Of a stretch of 64,000 nt of DNA, positions 26,301 through 35,785 are shown piece after piece (position 1 is the first letter of the stretch; every line of letters begins with the position of its first letter). The position numbers and the translations under genes were made by a program. Under the pieces are notes generated by a model, which was not told the origin of the DNA, did not search any database, and worked only from the letters and a program-made list of their open reading frames with translations. This stretch comes from Myxococcales bacterium (GTDB taxonomy: Bacteria; Myxococcota_A; Polyangia; Polyangiales; Polyangiaceae): positions 2,046,001 through 2,110,000 of the forward strand of contig JADJQX010000001.1 of NCBI GenBank assembly GCA_016712525.1, in the 5' to 3' direction.

Positions 26301-27671
26301 CTATTTCGCCTTGTGCCGGGCGACCTGCGCCGGGTGCACCTCGGGGAAGGTGACGCCCTGCACGTTCTCGGTCGCGAAGAAGCCCCGCAGCATCTCGCGC
26401 GCGACCACGTTGGCCTTCACCTTCCACACCGGGCCGTTGACGACCAACGTGGCGATGGCGACCTGACGCTGCCCGGGGGCGGGGTGGCTCGGCGCGAAGG
26501 CCGTGAACCACGTGTAGTATCTCTGTTTCTCGGCGTCCGTCAGGGTGCCCGTCTTGCCGGCCACCTGCACGCCCGCGAGGTACGCGTTGCCGCTCTTGTC
26601 GTGGAACGCTTTGTACGACGTCCCTTCGGAGACGGTCTTCTCCATCATTTGGGTGACCGCGCTCGCGACGTTCGTCGTGTAGAGGCGCTTGCCGACCTGC
26701 GGGGCCGGCGCGGTGTAGAGGGACTTGCCCGCCGCGTCGACGACCTCGGACACGATACGCGGGCGGATGGGCTCGCCTCCCCGCGCGACGACGGCGCTCA
26801 GCCACGCGGCGTGCAGCGGCGAGAGCGTGGTGTTCCAGAACCCGGCCGCGGTGCGGGCGTACGCGAGCCCACCCTCCGAGGGGATCTTGAGCGCGCTCGC
26901 CTGCACCGGCACGTCGAACGGGAGGGGATCGCCGAACCCGTACGCCTTGGCCGTTTCCTCGAGCTTCTCGGGCTTGAGGTGGCGGAGCGCGAGCCGCGCG
27001 AACACGGTGTTGAGGCTGCGCCCCATCGCCCCCGCGAGCGTCGCGCACCACTTGTCGCGCGCCGGATCGGGGACGAGGTCCTTGTCGGTGATGCGCTGCT
27101 CGCCGCCGGAGTAACACTCCTTCTGCTCGGGGCTCACGCCCGCGCTGTCGACGAGCGCCGTGCCCGTGACGACCTTGAAGACGCTCGCGGCGGGCGCCGT
27201 CGCCTCGATCGCGAGGTCGCGGGGGCCGCCCTTCTCGAGGTGGCTCGCGTAGGCCAGCACGTTCCCCGTGGCGACGTCGATCATGACGACCGCGCCCTCG
27301 GGCAGGTGCTGCGCTTCCATGTAGCTCGTCGCGAGCTTCTGCAGCCGCGGATCGATCGTGAGCTTCGCGTTGCGCCGCTCGGGCATGAGCGCGACGCCAC
27401 GGCCCTGCTCGAAGACGATCTTCGAGAGATCCAGGCCCGCGAGCTGCGGCGGCGGGGGCTGCGTGAACTTCTGCCGCAGCGCGATCGCGTCGGCCTCGTC
27501 GCTCGACTCGGGCGCGACGAGCGAGGCCAGCGTGCCCGACTCCGCTTGCGACGGGCTCGTGCCGCTCACCTGTGCCGGGACGCGCTTGGCCGCCACGATC
27601 ACGATCCCCAATGCCACGACGGGCACACCCATTCCGATCCAGCGCTTACGCATCGACGACGGGAATGACAT
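26301..27671 (-). CDS. Penicillin-binding transpeptidase, monofunctional
   Basis: Peptidoglycan cross-linking enzyme of 456 residues with an N-terminal membrane anchor (about 10-28). All three active-site motifs are present: SVFK (about 163), SLN (about 219) and KTGT (about 371). The N-terminal part is short (about 100 residues before the transpeptidase domain) compared with class B enzymes of 600-700 residues, so the pedestal/dimerisation domain is largely missing. The start MSFPSSMRKRW was chosen to give a normal anchor. Divergent from the HEAT-repeat gene, 85 bases apart. Confidence 0.92.
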   Translation of the reverse strand: MSFPSSMRKRWIGMGVPVVALGIVIVAAKRVPAQVSGTSPSQAESGTLASLVAPESSDEADAIALRQKFTQPPPPQLAGLDLSKIVFEQGRGVALMPERRNAKLTIDPRLQKLATSYMEAQHLPEGAVVMIDVATGNVLAYASHLEKGGPRDLAIEATAPAASVFKVVTGTALVDSAGVSPEQKECYSGGEQRITDKDLVPDPARDKWCATLAGAMGRSLNTVFARLALRHLKPEKLEETAKAYGFGDPLPFDVPVQASALKIPSEGGLAYARTAAGFWNTTLSPLHAAWLSAVVARGGEPIRPRIVSEVVDAAGKSLYTAPAPQVGKRLYTTNVASAVTQMMEKTVSEGTSYKAFHDKSGNAYLAGVQVAGKTGTLTDAEKQRYYTWFTAFAPSHPAPGQRQVAIATLVVNGPVWKVKANVVAREMLRGFFATENVQGVTFPEVHPAQVARHKAK

Positions 27672-27756
27672 GGCGGCACGCCCCCGGCCAAGTTCCCGAC
27701 CTGCGGAAAAGTGGGAGAGGGCGCAACGTGCCCGAAAACGTGCTGAACTTCGCCGC

Positions 27757-30147
27757 GTGAAGGCTCCCTCTCTCCTCTCGCTCGTGTCGCTCTCGGTCGT
27801 CGCGTCGTTCGTCTCGTCGACAAGCGGCGTGGCCCACGCGGCCGACGTCGAGGTCGCGCCACGAGGAACCACTCCTGGGCTCTCGGTCACGGTCGCGCGC
27901 GACGGAAAGTCCGTCGCCTTCGCGCGAGCCGGAGGGAAGCCCGTCGAGGTCCAAGTGACCGGTCGAGCGGTCGCTGGAAAAAAGCCCGAGGTCGTGGCGC
28001 TCTCCGTGGGCGAAGGGCAGAAGATCGTTCACGTCCGCGTGACGACCGAAGAAGGGCCGTGGGAGGCCCTGCTCTCGCCCACGAGCGACGAGCCGCTCTT
28101 CGCCGGGCGCACGGGCTACGCACGCGGCACGTTCGGTGAACGCGAGGGGAGCCGTGTCGACGTGACCCCGAAAGGGGACGGGACGGTGTCCGTCGTCGTC
28201 TCGGATATTCGTGAAGATACGCGCATTTGCGGCGAAGAGAGCACCCCCCTGCGCCCGCGCGCGCTCGACCCGCGCACGCTCACGCTGCGAGGCGCCACGG
28301 TCCAGCGGCTCTCGGTCGCGGCGAGGGCTAACGCGCGCCGCGTCTCGGCCACGCGCGTCTCGGAGCCACGGCCGCCCATCGCGAGCCTGCTCTCGCTCGC
28401 CGGGGAGAGTGGAGGTCAGGGCCTCGCGAAGAACCTCGTCGACGGCCGCCGCGACACCGCATGGACCGAGGATCGCCCGGGGATCGGCCAAGGGGAGTTC
28501 GTCACGTTCCGCACGCCCACCGAGCTCGGGATCAAGCGGCTCACGGTCGATCTCATGCCCCAAGGCGCACCGGAGGACTTCGCCCCGCCGAAGCTCCTGT
28601 ATCTCGTCACTCCGGGCGAGGTGCGCGCCGTCGAGATCCCCGAAGACGTCGCGTTCGCCGAGGGAGGCTCGGTCGAGATCGGGCTCGGCGAACCGCTCCG
28701 AGGCGAGTGTGTGTCGGTGGTGCTGGGCGAGGCCTACGCGCGAGGGGTGAGCTCTCCCCGGGTCGGGTTCTCGGGCCTCTCGGCCTACGCGGCGCTCGAG
28801 GACGTCCCGCTCGCTTCGATCGTGAAGGATCTCGGGGTGAACGGCGAGCCCGGGGAGGCGGCGCTCGCGTTCTTGAAGCGCGCCGGCGACAAGGGCCTCG
28901 CGGCGGTCGCCGAGGCCTATCCCTCGTCGACCCCGATGGGGCGCGCGCGCGCCGTCGACGTCGCGACCGCTGCCCCCTCGTGCGACGCCGCGGGCCGTGT
29001 CCTGCTCCTCGGGGTGGTCGACTCGGACAAGGAGGCCTCGCGAAAGGCCAGGGACCGCATCGAGCGCTGCGGGCGCGGCGCAGCCAAGTCGCTCGCCACG
29101 GGGCTCGTCTCCGACGACCCGAAGCTCCGCGCCGTGTCGGCGGAGCTGTTCGGTCTCGTGGCCCCTCGAGAGGCCCTCGCCCCGCTCGTCGCGGCGCTCG
29201 GTCGGGGCGACAAAGTCGAGCGCTCGTCGGTGCGCGCGGCCGTGGCCAGGGCCTCCCGGAACGCACCCCAAGCCACGCTCGATGCCTTCCTCGTCGACGC
29301 CACCACGCGTGAAAAAGTGGAAGCCATTCGAGCGTTTGGCGCGCGTCTCGGGGAGCTCGAGCACGCCGAGGCGGCGCTCTCTTCGCTCGCGCGCTCGGAC
29401 GAGATGAAGGTGCGCTACGTGCTCGTCGAGCCCGCGCGTGCCCTCTCGCTCGCGCACCCCGAGCGCCCCGCGCCGCTCGCTTCGTTCCTCGACGATCGTG
29501 ACGCGTACGTACGCGCCCGCGCGGCCGAAGCTGCCGCGGGGGTGCCTTCCCTCGGACCGAAGCTTTCGGCGAAGCTCACCGATCCGGAGCCGCGCGTGCG
29601 CGAGGCGGCGCTCGTGTCTCTCTCGTCGATGGGGGGCGCGCCGGAAGTCGAGGCGATCCGCGTCTTCGAGACCGACGAGTGGACCTTCGTGCGTGTGGCC
29701 GCGGCCAAGGCGCTCGGCGCGTCCCGGGCACCGACCCAGGCCTCGGTGGCGTCTCTCGAGAAGGCCCTCGAGGGCGGGCCGCTCCTCGTGCGGCAAGCGG
29801 CGCTCTCGGCGCTCTCGGCGCGGAGATCCACGTCGTCGGCCGGCGCCATGGCCAAGCTCGCGCGTGACGCCGACTCGCCCCTCGAGCTCCGTGTCGCCGC
29901 GACCCGCGCGCTCGGCGCTGTGTGCGCGTCGTCCGAGGTCGACTACCTCACGCGCGCGGCCGTGCGTGCGCTCGCCCCGATCGACGAGGCCGACCTGCGC
30001 GTGGGCGTCGCGGCGATCGACGCCCTCGGTCGTATCCATCCGCGTGATCTGAGCGAGCGCCTCGCGAAGCTCCGCGAGAAGACCGTACGACTTCCCCTGA
30101 AGAGCGCCGCCGACCGCGCCGTGGCCGAGACCGACGTGTGCCGGTGA
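27757..30147 (+). CDS. Exported HEAT-repeat protein with discoidin-like domain
   Basis: Protein of 796 residues with a signal peptide ending near AHAADV (about 29). Residues about 200-340 look like a discoidin/F5-8C domain (LVDGRRDTAWTEDRPGIGQGEF). Residues about 370-780 are helical repeats of HEAT type, for example VRARAAEAAAGVPSLG, VREAALVSLSSMGG and VRVAAAKALGAS. Probably a periplasmic or surface scaffold. The GTG start is the only one positioned directly before the signal peptide. Confidence 0.85.
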   Translation: MKAPSLLSLVSLSVVASFVSSTSGVAHAADVEVAPRGTTPGLSVTVARDGKSVAFARAGGKPVEVQVTGRAVAGKKPEVVALSVGEGQKIVHVRVTTEEGPWEALLSPTSDEPLFAGRTGYARGTFGEREGSRVDVTPKGDGTVSVVVSDIREDTRICGEESTPLRPRALDPRTLTLRGATVQRLSVAARANARRVSATRVSEPRPPIASLLSLAGESGGQGLAKNLVDGRRDTAWTEDRPGIGQGEFVTFRTPTELGIKRLTVDLMPQGAPEDFAPPKLLYLVTPGEVRAVEIPEDVAFAEGGSVEIGLGEPLRGECVSVVLGEAYARGVSSPRVGFSGLSAYAALEDVPLASIVKDLGVNGEPGEAALAFLKRAGDKGLAAVAEAYPSSTPMGRARAVDVATAAPSCDAAGRVLLLGVVDSDKEASRKARDRIERCGRGAAKSLATGLVSDDPKLRAVSAELFGLVAPREALAPLVAALGRGDKVERSSVRAAVARASRNAPQATLDAFLVDATTREKVEAIRAFGARLGELEHAEAALSSLARSDEMKVRYVLVEPARALSLAHPERPAPLASFLDDRDAYVRARAAEAAAGVPSLGPKLSAKLTDPEPRVREAALVSLSSMGGAPEVEAIRVFETDEWTFVRVAAAKALGASRAPTQASVASLEKALEGGPLLVRQAALSALSARRSTSSAGAMAKLARDADSPLELRVAATRALGAVCASSEVDYLTRAAVRALAPIDEADLRVGVAAIDALGRIHPRDLSERLAKLREKTVRLPLKSAADRAVAETDVCR

Positions 30148-30218
30148 CACGCCCGGGAGCGCCCGGAGGGGGCCGCGGAGTGCCAGAATCGTGAGCAGTT
30201 ACGGCTCTTTGTGGAGCC

Positions 30219-32183
30219 CTAGAAATACACGAACGACGTGAGCCCCACATCCGCCGAGAGCACCGTGCGCCTCACGGCCAGGCCGAGCGACACGGCTCTC
30301 AGGAGGTCGACGCGCAGGTCGAACGAGGCCTCGGCGGTCCACGGTGTGGATGCCCCGGGTAGCACGAGGAATCGGACGTCCGCGCCGAGCCGCGCGCTCT
30401 TCGTGAGGTCGAGGCGAACCCCTCCGGTGGGCCCGACGCCGAGCCGAAACGCGCTCCCACGGAGACCGTCGAGCGGGCTCGCGGCGTCGAGGGTGAGGCC
30501 CGGGCGCGCGAACGCCACGACCCCCCGAAGAGGCTCGATCGCGGCGCCTACCAAGGCCTCGGCGTGGGCCACGAAACAGCCCGCGCAGCCGTGGTCGCGC
30601 ACCCGCTCGCCTCCGAGCCCGAATCGGTACGACGTTCCCGAGCCCGTCGCTCCGAGCGGCGCGAGCCTCTCGACGCGTAAGGCCGTGAGTCGCTCGAGCT
30701 CGACGCTGCGCGCGCCCGGGTAGCCGCGCAGGGAGACCTCTCCGGCTTCGAGTGTCCCGAGCCGAGGGAGACCGCGCGGAGGGTCGAGGGTCTCGTGGAG
30801 CAAGAGGCGCGCGCGCAGCTCGAGGTAGGCGCCGCTCCCTCCGACGTAGCCCGTGCCGACGGCCACGCGCCGTGCGCCGTGCGCGAAATGGGGCGCGTCG
30901 TCGGGCGTGGGCACGTCGAGCGGTGGGGAGTCGTCGGGGAGCGCGGCGCGCGCCGCGAGCAGGGAAAAACGAGCGGCCCGCGCCGGTACGCTCTCGTCGG
31001 TCTCGAGTAGCTCGGGGTGCTCCAGGTCGAGCCAGTCGATCGCGGCGTCGAGCACCTCGGCCTGGGTCGACGCGGGCAGCGCTCGGAGTCGCACCATGGC
31101 ATCCGAAGGGGCGGGGACACGACCGAGCGCGAGCGCGATCGAGCGCCCTTCGGCCGACAGTCGCTCCAAACGCGCGAGGGCCACGGTGCGCGCGGAGGGC
31201 CTGTAGCGAACCCTGCCGACGAGCCCCTTCGCGTTCGCGACGGCGAGCACGGCCTCGGTAGGCAGGACGGGCCTCGAGAGCGCGTCGAGCAGGTGCGCTT
31301 CGGGCCGCACGACGTCGAGCAGCGCGAGCACGTGGTACGCGCAGTTCTCGGTGAGATAGAAGTAGTCGAAGCTCGTTTGTCCGAGCTCCCATAAGTGTTC
31401 GATAAAGCGGGTCTTTTCGTCGCTCGTGAGGGTGAGCTCGTACTCCCACAGATCCCGCGCGTCGTGGTCTTGGTACTCGCGCACCTTGAGGGCGTAGGGC
31501 ATGGCCTTGAACGTGCCCCGGAAGCCTCCGAAGAGGCCCTTCGCGGCATAGGCGATCGCGCCCTCTCCGGCGACGTCGGCGGAGTAGTCGATGCCGATGT
31601 CGGCGAGGGGGTGCTCGGGCGCGCCCTCGCGGAGGATGCCCGTCTCGTCGCGCTCGACGCGTAGGAGCACGTGACCGAAGGCCGACGCCGGGCTCGTCAC
31701 GTGGTACGCGCTGAACACGAAGAGCACCCGCTTCGGCCTGAGCCGCGCGTAGAACCCGTCCCGCGCCGCGCACACGGGCGTCGGGAGCGTGCCGAGCTCG
31801 AGCGTCTCGCCCAGGAAGCGCGCGCGCGCCGGGAATTTGCAGAGTGCATGGGAATCCCCCAGGGACGCGGGGGCGTAGAGGGCGCCGATCGTCGCCTCGA
31901 GCTCGGCCTCCGGATCGAACACGCCGCGTGGGGACAGATAGAACTCCGGGCCGTCGGGCTCGGCCTCGAGGCCGTTTCCGGCCGTGCGGTGCACGTGGAG
32001 GAGCCTCCTCCACTCGGCCGACTCGGCGAGGCGCGCGCGTTTGGCCTCGTCGATCGCGAGCGTCGCCGGGGAGCCCGAGGCTCGCGCGGGAGTGGCCACG
32101 AACGTCACCACGAGCGCCACGACGAGCCCGACGATGGCAGCGGCGAAGGCACGGTGCGGGGCTCCGCGCCCCGACGCGCTCAC
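30219..32183 (-). CDS. DUF4105 (Lnb N-terminal periplasmic domain) envelope protein
   Basis: Exported protein of 654 residues with a signal segment (about 10-35). The DUF4105 core, related to papain-like NlpC/P60 folds, is recognised from LFVFSAYHVTSPASAFGHVLLRV (about 150-172), IGIDYSADV and FDYFYLTENCAYHVLALLD (about 265-283); His and Cys of these segments are catalytic candidates. The C-terminal 250 residues are beta-rich and end in Phe, as in outer-membrane barrels. The GTG at 32183 overlaps the stop of the DUF3015 gene (GTGA), so translation is coupled. Confidence 0.85.
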   Translation of the reverse strand: MSASGRGAPHRAFAAAIVGLVVALVVTFVATPARASGSPATLAIDEAKRARLAESAEWRRLLHVHRTAGNGLEAEPDGPEFYLSPRGVFDPEAELEATIGALYAPASLGDSHALCKFPARARFLGETLELGTLPTPVCAARDGFYARLRPKRVLFVFSAYHVTSPASAFGHVLLRVERDETGILREGAPEHPLADIGIDYSADVAGEGAIAYAAKGLFGGFRGTFKAMPYALKVREYQDHDARDLWEYELTLTSDEKTRFIEHLWELGQTSFDYFYLTENCAYHVLALLDVVRPEAHLLDALSRPVLPTEAVLAVANAKGLVGRVRYRPSARTVALARLERLSAEGRSIALALGRVPAPSDAMVRLRALPASTQAEVLDAAIDWLDLEHPELLETDESVPARAARFSLLAARAALPDDSPPLDVPTPDDAPHFAHGARRVAVGTGYVGGSGAYLELRARLLLHETLDPPRGLPRLGTLEAGEVSLRGYPGARSVELERLTALRVERLAPLGATGSGTSYRFGLGGERVRDHGCAGCFVAHAEALVGAAIEPLRGVVAFARPGLTLDAASPLDGLRGSAFRLGVGPTGGVRLDLTKSARLGADVRFLVLPGASTPWTAEASFDLRVDLLRAVSLGLAVRRTVLSADVGLTSFVYF

Positions 32184-32842
32184 TCGGGCAGGTTCTCGCA
32201 CGCGAGGGCCACGTCGGCCTTGAGGATCGTGCGGAGGCGCCTTGCGATCGCCTCTGGGCGCGCGTTCGGAGTGGGAAAAATCTGGGCGAACGAGGGCTTG
32301 AGCTTCCGGCCCACGGCCGAAGGATCGGCGCACCCCGCGATGGCGGTGAGGGTGGCGATCGTCTCTCCGGAGCCTCGGGCGACGTCCTTCGCGAAGGCCT
32401 CGCGGTTCTGCGCGACGAAGGCGTCGAGGGTCTCGTGGTCGTCGATCGAGTCGCAGTTCTGCGTGCCGCTCGTGATGGCGAACGTCTGCCCACCGCTCGT
32501 GTTCGTGGACGCGGCCGTGACCTGAAGGAGGCCGGGTTTGGTGCCGAAGATGATCGACCCGAGCCCGCACCCGGCGGCGCCGTAGTGGGCCTTCGGCCTG
32601 CGGCGCGCGCGCACCATGGGCTTCTCGGGCAGGGGGACCACGCTCGCGCCGTCGGTGGTGGTGGCTGCGTCGATCGGGGTGGCGTCGGTCGTGCCCCCGT
32701 CGATCGCCGGGAGCGCGGCGCTCGTGCCCGCGTCGGAGGTGCCGCTCGTGGTGCGGCCGTCGCCCTCGGCCGACGCCGTGAGCGTGGCGAGCACGAGCGC
32801 CGCGACGACGCCGAGAGCCGAGCCTTGTCCGATTCGCGTCAT
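32180..32842 (-). CDS. DUF3015 family exported protein
   Basis: Protein of 220 residues with a signal peptide (about 1-25), a long Thr/Asp/Ala/Gly linker (about 28-75) and a DUF3015 domain beginning HYGAAGCGLGSIIFG (about 85) with the family's ITSGTQNCD motif (about 123). Probably periplasmic; function of the family unknown. It lies directly upstream of the DUF4105 gene with a four-base overlap. Confidence 0.85.
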   Translation of the reverse strand: MTRIGQGSALGVVAALVLATLTASAEGDGRTTSGTSDAGTSAALPAIDGGTTDATPIDAATTTDGASVVPLPEKPMVRARRRPKAHYGAAGCGLGSIIFGTKPGLLQVTAASTNTSGGQTFAITSGTQNCDSIDDHETLDAFVAQNREAFAKDVARGSGETIATLTAIAGCADPSAVGRKLKPSFAQIFPTPNARPEAIARRLRTILKADVALACENLPE

Positions 32843-32905
32843 GCGCGGGACGCGAGGTTACGAGCCCGGCGCCCGCGCGGTCAACGACGGACCTGGGCCT
32901 CCGTG

Positions 32906-33703
32906 ATGGAACTTTCCAGCGAGGGTGTTGTCTCGGTCGGGGTGGCGGGAGTGCGGCGTCTACCTGATGGCAGCTTTGCCACCCTGGAAGGCGCCCTGGA
33001 GCAACGCGGCGACGCGGGGCTCGAGGCCGACGTGCGCCCGCCCATCGACAACGCAGAGAGCGAGGCCTGGCCGCGTGGTAGCCTCGGGTCGGAGTCCGTG
33101 AGCCTACCGGAAGACGTCGAAGCGAAGCTCATCGAGCGCATCTTGCTGCGCGACGAGCACGCGTTCACCGAGCTCATGAAGGCCTACCAGGGGCGCGTCT
33201 ACGGGCTCATCTTGCGCATGCTCGGCAACTCGGCCGAGGCCGAGGAGGTCGCGCAAGAGGTCTTCATCCAGGTGTTCAAGTCGATCGGGAGCTTCCGCGG
33301 CGACTCGAAATTCTCCACGTGGATCTACCGCGTGGCGGTGAACCACTGCAAAAACCGGGTGAAGTACCTCAAGGTGCGCCACTCGAAGCAGCAGGACGAG
33401 CTCGAGGCCGTGGCCGAGCGCATGCCCCTCGGGGACGGGCGCCGCGCCAACGTGGGCCAGATCGAGCGGCCCGACGAGGCCCTCGCGGGCCGGCAGGTGG
33501 AGCGCATCGTGCAAGAGTCGATCGCGCAGATCGATCCGAGCTTCCGGGAGTGCCTCATCTTGAGGGACGTGGAGGAGCTCAGCTACGAGGAGATCGAGGC
33601 CATCACGGGGCTGGCGGCCGGCACCGTCAAGAGCCGCATTTTCCGCGCGCGCGCGCAGCTCCGCGAGCTCGTGGAGAAGAGGCTCGGAGAGAAGATCGGA
33701 TGA
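32906..33703 (+). CDS. ECF RNA polymerase sigma factor, RpoE-like
   Basis: Sigma factor of 265 residues. Region 2: LMKAYQGRVYGLILRMLGNSAEAEEVAQEVFIQVFKSIGSFRG and FSTWIYRVAVNHCKNR (about 90-150). Region 4: LSYEEIEAITGLAAGTVKSRIFRARAQLR (about 228-255). The first 64 residues are not conserved; a GTG at 33098 with GGAG just upstream is an alternative start and gives a normal-length factor. Its TGA overlaps the next gene's ATG, which encodes a likely anti-sigma. Confidence 0.93.
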   Translation: MELSSEGVVSVGVAGVRRLPDGSFATLEGALEQRGDAGLEADVRPPIDNAESEAWPRGSLGSESVSLPEDVEAKLIERILLRDEHAFTELMKAYQGRVYGLILRMLGNSAEAEEVAQEVFIQVFKSIGSFRGDSKFSTWIYRVAVNHCKNRVKYLKVRHSKQQDELEAVAERMPLGDGRRANVGQIERPDEALAGRQVERIVQESIAQIDPSFRECLILRDVEELSYEEIEAITGLAAGTVKSRIFRARAQLRELVEKRLGEKIG

Positions 33704-34149
33704 GCGACGACGAGAAGCGACCGGAGGATGGCGCCGACACGGAGCCGACCACGAACGAAGGGCCCCTCGACGACGAGGCCCTGCGCAAGCTCGTAAAAAT
33801 GAGCTTCGCCGCCGCTCCTCCCGAAGATCCCTCCGGCTCCGGCGCGCCGCCGTCCGACGAGCCCGCCCCTGACGAGACCTCCGACGAGCCCATCCCCGAC
33901 GACGCCGCCGAGGACGTGGCGATGCAGAGCCTCCTCAAGAAGGCGGTCGAGCGGAGCGACACCCAGGTCCCCGATCTCGTCGCCGGTGTGCAGCGAAAGC
34001 TCCGGAAGCGATCCCGAGGGAAGTTCTACGCCGACGGGTGGAGCACCGCGGCGTCCCGCACGGGGTACGCCGTGGTGGCCGTCGCGATGCTGCTCATCTT
34101 GGCGGTCGCCTACCTGGTGCTCGGCCCGACGGGGATCTCCGTGCGCTGA
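33700..34149 (+). CDS. Probable anti-sigma factor, tail-anchored
   Basis: Acidic protein of 149 residues with a long Asp/Glu/Pro-rich N-terminal region, a helical part (about 72-112, LLKKAVERSDTQVPDLVAGVQRKLRKR) and one transmembrane segment near the C-terminus (about 124-142). No zinc motif. Assignment as an anti-sigma rests on the ATGA overlap with the sigma gene and the membrane-anchored layout. Confidence 0.7.
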   Translation: MSDDEKRPEDGADTEPTTNEGPLDDEALRKLVKMSFAAAPPEDPSGSGAPPSDEPAPDETSDEPIPDDAAEDVAMQSLLKKAVERSDTQVPDLVAGVQRKLRKRSRGKFYADGWSTAASRTGYAVVAVAMLLILAVAYLVLGPTGISVR

Positions 34150-34197
34150 ACGATAGCCAAAAAGGTCAAGTGTTTCCGTTGGTTGGGCGTGCTCGGC

Positions 34198-35640
34198 TCA
34201 GCGCCTCCCGAAGCGTGACTTGAGGGCGTCGAGGGCGTCGAGGGCGCGCGGGGCGAGCTCCTTCAGCTTGGAGACGAGGGGCCCGTCGTTCGACTTCGAG
34301 AGGTCGATCTCTCCGTTGCCCGGCCCGTACATGGCCTCCATCACGCCCTCGACGCCTTTGCGGACCATGCCTCGGAAGGGGACCTTGGCCATCATCCCGT
34401 ACATGGCGGCGTTGCCTCGGCTCTTCCGCGACGGGTCGGCGCGAACCTCGGCCACGGCGGCTCGGAGGTCCTCGAGGTACGTGTCGATCACGTCGGCGTG
34501 TTTGGCCATCAAGGTCGCGTGCATCGAGCTCGGGTGCTGCTGGCGATCGACGGACCATCCGCGGTCCTCCATGGCGTCGGCGACGGCGTAGATGTCGATG
34601 CTCGGGTCGTTCGACGTGAACGCCACGATGGTCGATTGAGGGACGCCGAGCACGCGCAGCTCCGGGATGTTTCGGACGCCCACGACGAGCTTCTGTTTGG
34701 CCGTGAGGGTGCGCCGGGTGAGGTCGAGGTACCCCGCTTCGCCGAGCCCCTGGAGAGCGGCCCACGCGGCGGCGATGGCACCGCCGGGCCGAGTCCCGGG
34801 CATGCTCGGTGACGCGTAGATGCCGCCGGGCCAGTCGGTCGCGATGAAGAACTGGTGCTTCAGGTAGCTCATGTCTCGGTAAAGGAGCACGCTCGCGCCC
34901 TTGGCTGCGTAGCCGTACTTGTGGAGGTCGGCCGAGATCGAGGTGACGCCGTCGACGCGAAAATCCCATGGCGGGATGGCCTCGCCGAGGCGCTCGAGCC
35001 AAGGAAGCACGAAGCCCCCGATGCACGCGTCGACGTGGAACGGCACACCGCGCTCGCGCGTGACCTCGGCGATGGCGCCGATGGGATCGATGACCCCGTG
35101 CGGGTACTGCGGCGCCGACGCGGCGACGAGCACGGTGTTGCGACCGATGGCCCTCCGGAGCTCACGCAGGTCGACGCGGAAGTCGTCCCCGAGGGGGACG
35201 TGCCGGATGCGGAGCCCGAAGTAGTGCGCGGCTTTGTCGAACGCGACGTGAGCGCTCTTCGGCACGACGAGCTCGGGCTTGCCTCGGAAGCCGCGGGCGT
35301 GGGCGCGTTCGCGCGCGGCCTTCACCGCGAGGAGGATCGACTCGGTGCCACCCGACGTGAGCGTGCCCACGGTGTCCGGTCCACCGTGGAAGAGCCCTGC
35401 GGTGATGCGCACCACGTCGGCCTCCATGCGGCGGAGGCTCTTGAAGGCCATCGGGTTGAGGCCATTTTCCGAAAAGTAGAGCGAATACGCCTGCTTGAGG
35501 AGCTCCTGGTGGGCCTCGCCGCCGTCGTAGACGAGGCTCATCACGCGCCCTTCGCGCCACTTCGCGTCGCCCTGTCGAAGGGACGCGAGATCGTCGAGGA
35601 TGGCGTGGTGCGGTCGGCCTTCGCGCGGGAGAGACGTCAT
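34198..35640 (-). CDS. Sphingosine-1-phosphate lyase-type PLP enzyme
   Basis: Fold-type I PLP enzyme of 480 residues related to dihydrosphingosine-phosphate lyase, which splits the phosphorylated sphingoid base to a fatty aldehyde and phosphoethanolamine. Evidence: LTSGGTESILLAVKAARE (about 95), HVDACIGGFVLPW (about 205), Schiff-base Lys in SADLHKYGYAAKGAS (about 241) and TDWPGGIYASPSMPGTRPGG (about 260). No membrane segment at the N-terminus, unlike eukaryotic enzymes. Two start codons are possible (35640, or 35664 with MPFWYRRAM). Confidence 0.87.
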   Translation of the reverse strand: MTSLPREGRPHHAILDDLASLRQGDAKWREGRVMSLVYDGGEAHQELLKQAYSLYFSENGLNPMAFKSLRRMEADVVRITAGLFHGGPDTVGTLTSGGTESILLAVKAARERAHARGFRGKPELVVPKSAHVAFDKAAHYFGLRIRHVPLGDDFRVDLRELRRAIGRNTVLVAASAPQYPHGVIDPIGAIAEVTRERGVPFHVDACIGGFVLPWLERLGEAIPPWDFRVDGVTSISADLHKYGYAAKGASVLLYRDMSYLKHQFFIATDWPGGIYASPSMPGTRPGGAIAAAWAALQGLGEAGYLDLTRRTLTAKQKLVVGVRNIPELRVLGVPQSTIVAFTSNDPSIDIYAVADAMEDRGWSVDRQQHPSSMHATLMAKHADVIDTYLEDLRAAVAEVRADPSRKSRGNAAMYGMMAKVPFRGMVRKGVEGVMEAMYGPGNGEIDLSKSNDGPLVSKLKELAPRALDALDALKSRFGRR

Positions 35641-35737
35641 GGCGCGACGGTACCAGAAAGGCATGCGCACGCCCGCCTCGCGCCGCCACGATCGCGCCGA
35701 GAGACCTGCGTGAGACGCCACGGATCGCCGCGCGCAA

Positions 35738-35764
35738 AGGCCGACGACGAATCGTCCTCGGCCT
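35738..35764 (-). terminator. Hairpin downstream of the zinc-ribbon/FHA gene, copy C of the dispersed family
   Basis: A 7-base stem AGGCCGA / TCGGCCT, a C-C mismatch and an inner 4-base stem around AAT. Read on the minus strand it gives AGGCCGAGGACGATTCGTCG, close to copies at 4440 and 42350. It lies 22 bases after the FHA stop codon on the same strand, a terminator position. Confidence 0.6.
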
Positions 35765-35785
35765 CTTTCGTACCCAAGGCGCTCG

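Noticed and set aside
1854..30150. Very long open frames antisense or out of frame to good genes, for example minus 1854-4037, minus 14293-17253, plus 20534-23425 and minus 27646-30150
   Set aside because: They are rich in Arg/Ala/Pro/Gly low-complexity sequence, have no recognisable domains and lie over clearly real genes. High GC makes such shadows common.
30190..30225. Hairpin GGCTC...GAGCC after the DUF4105 gene as a terminator
   Set aside because: Stem of only five bases and no T-run.
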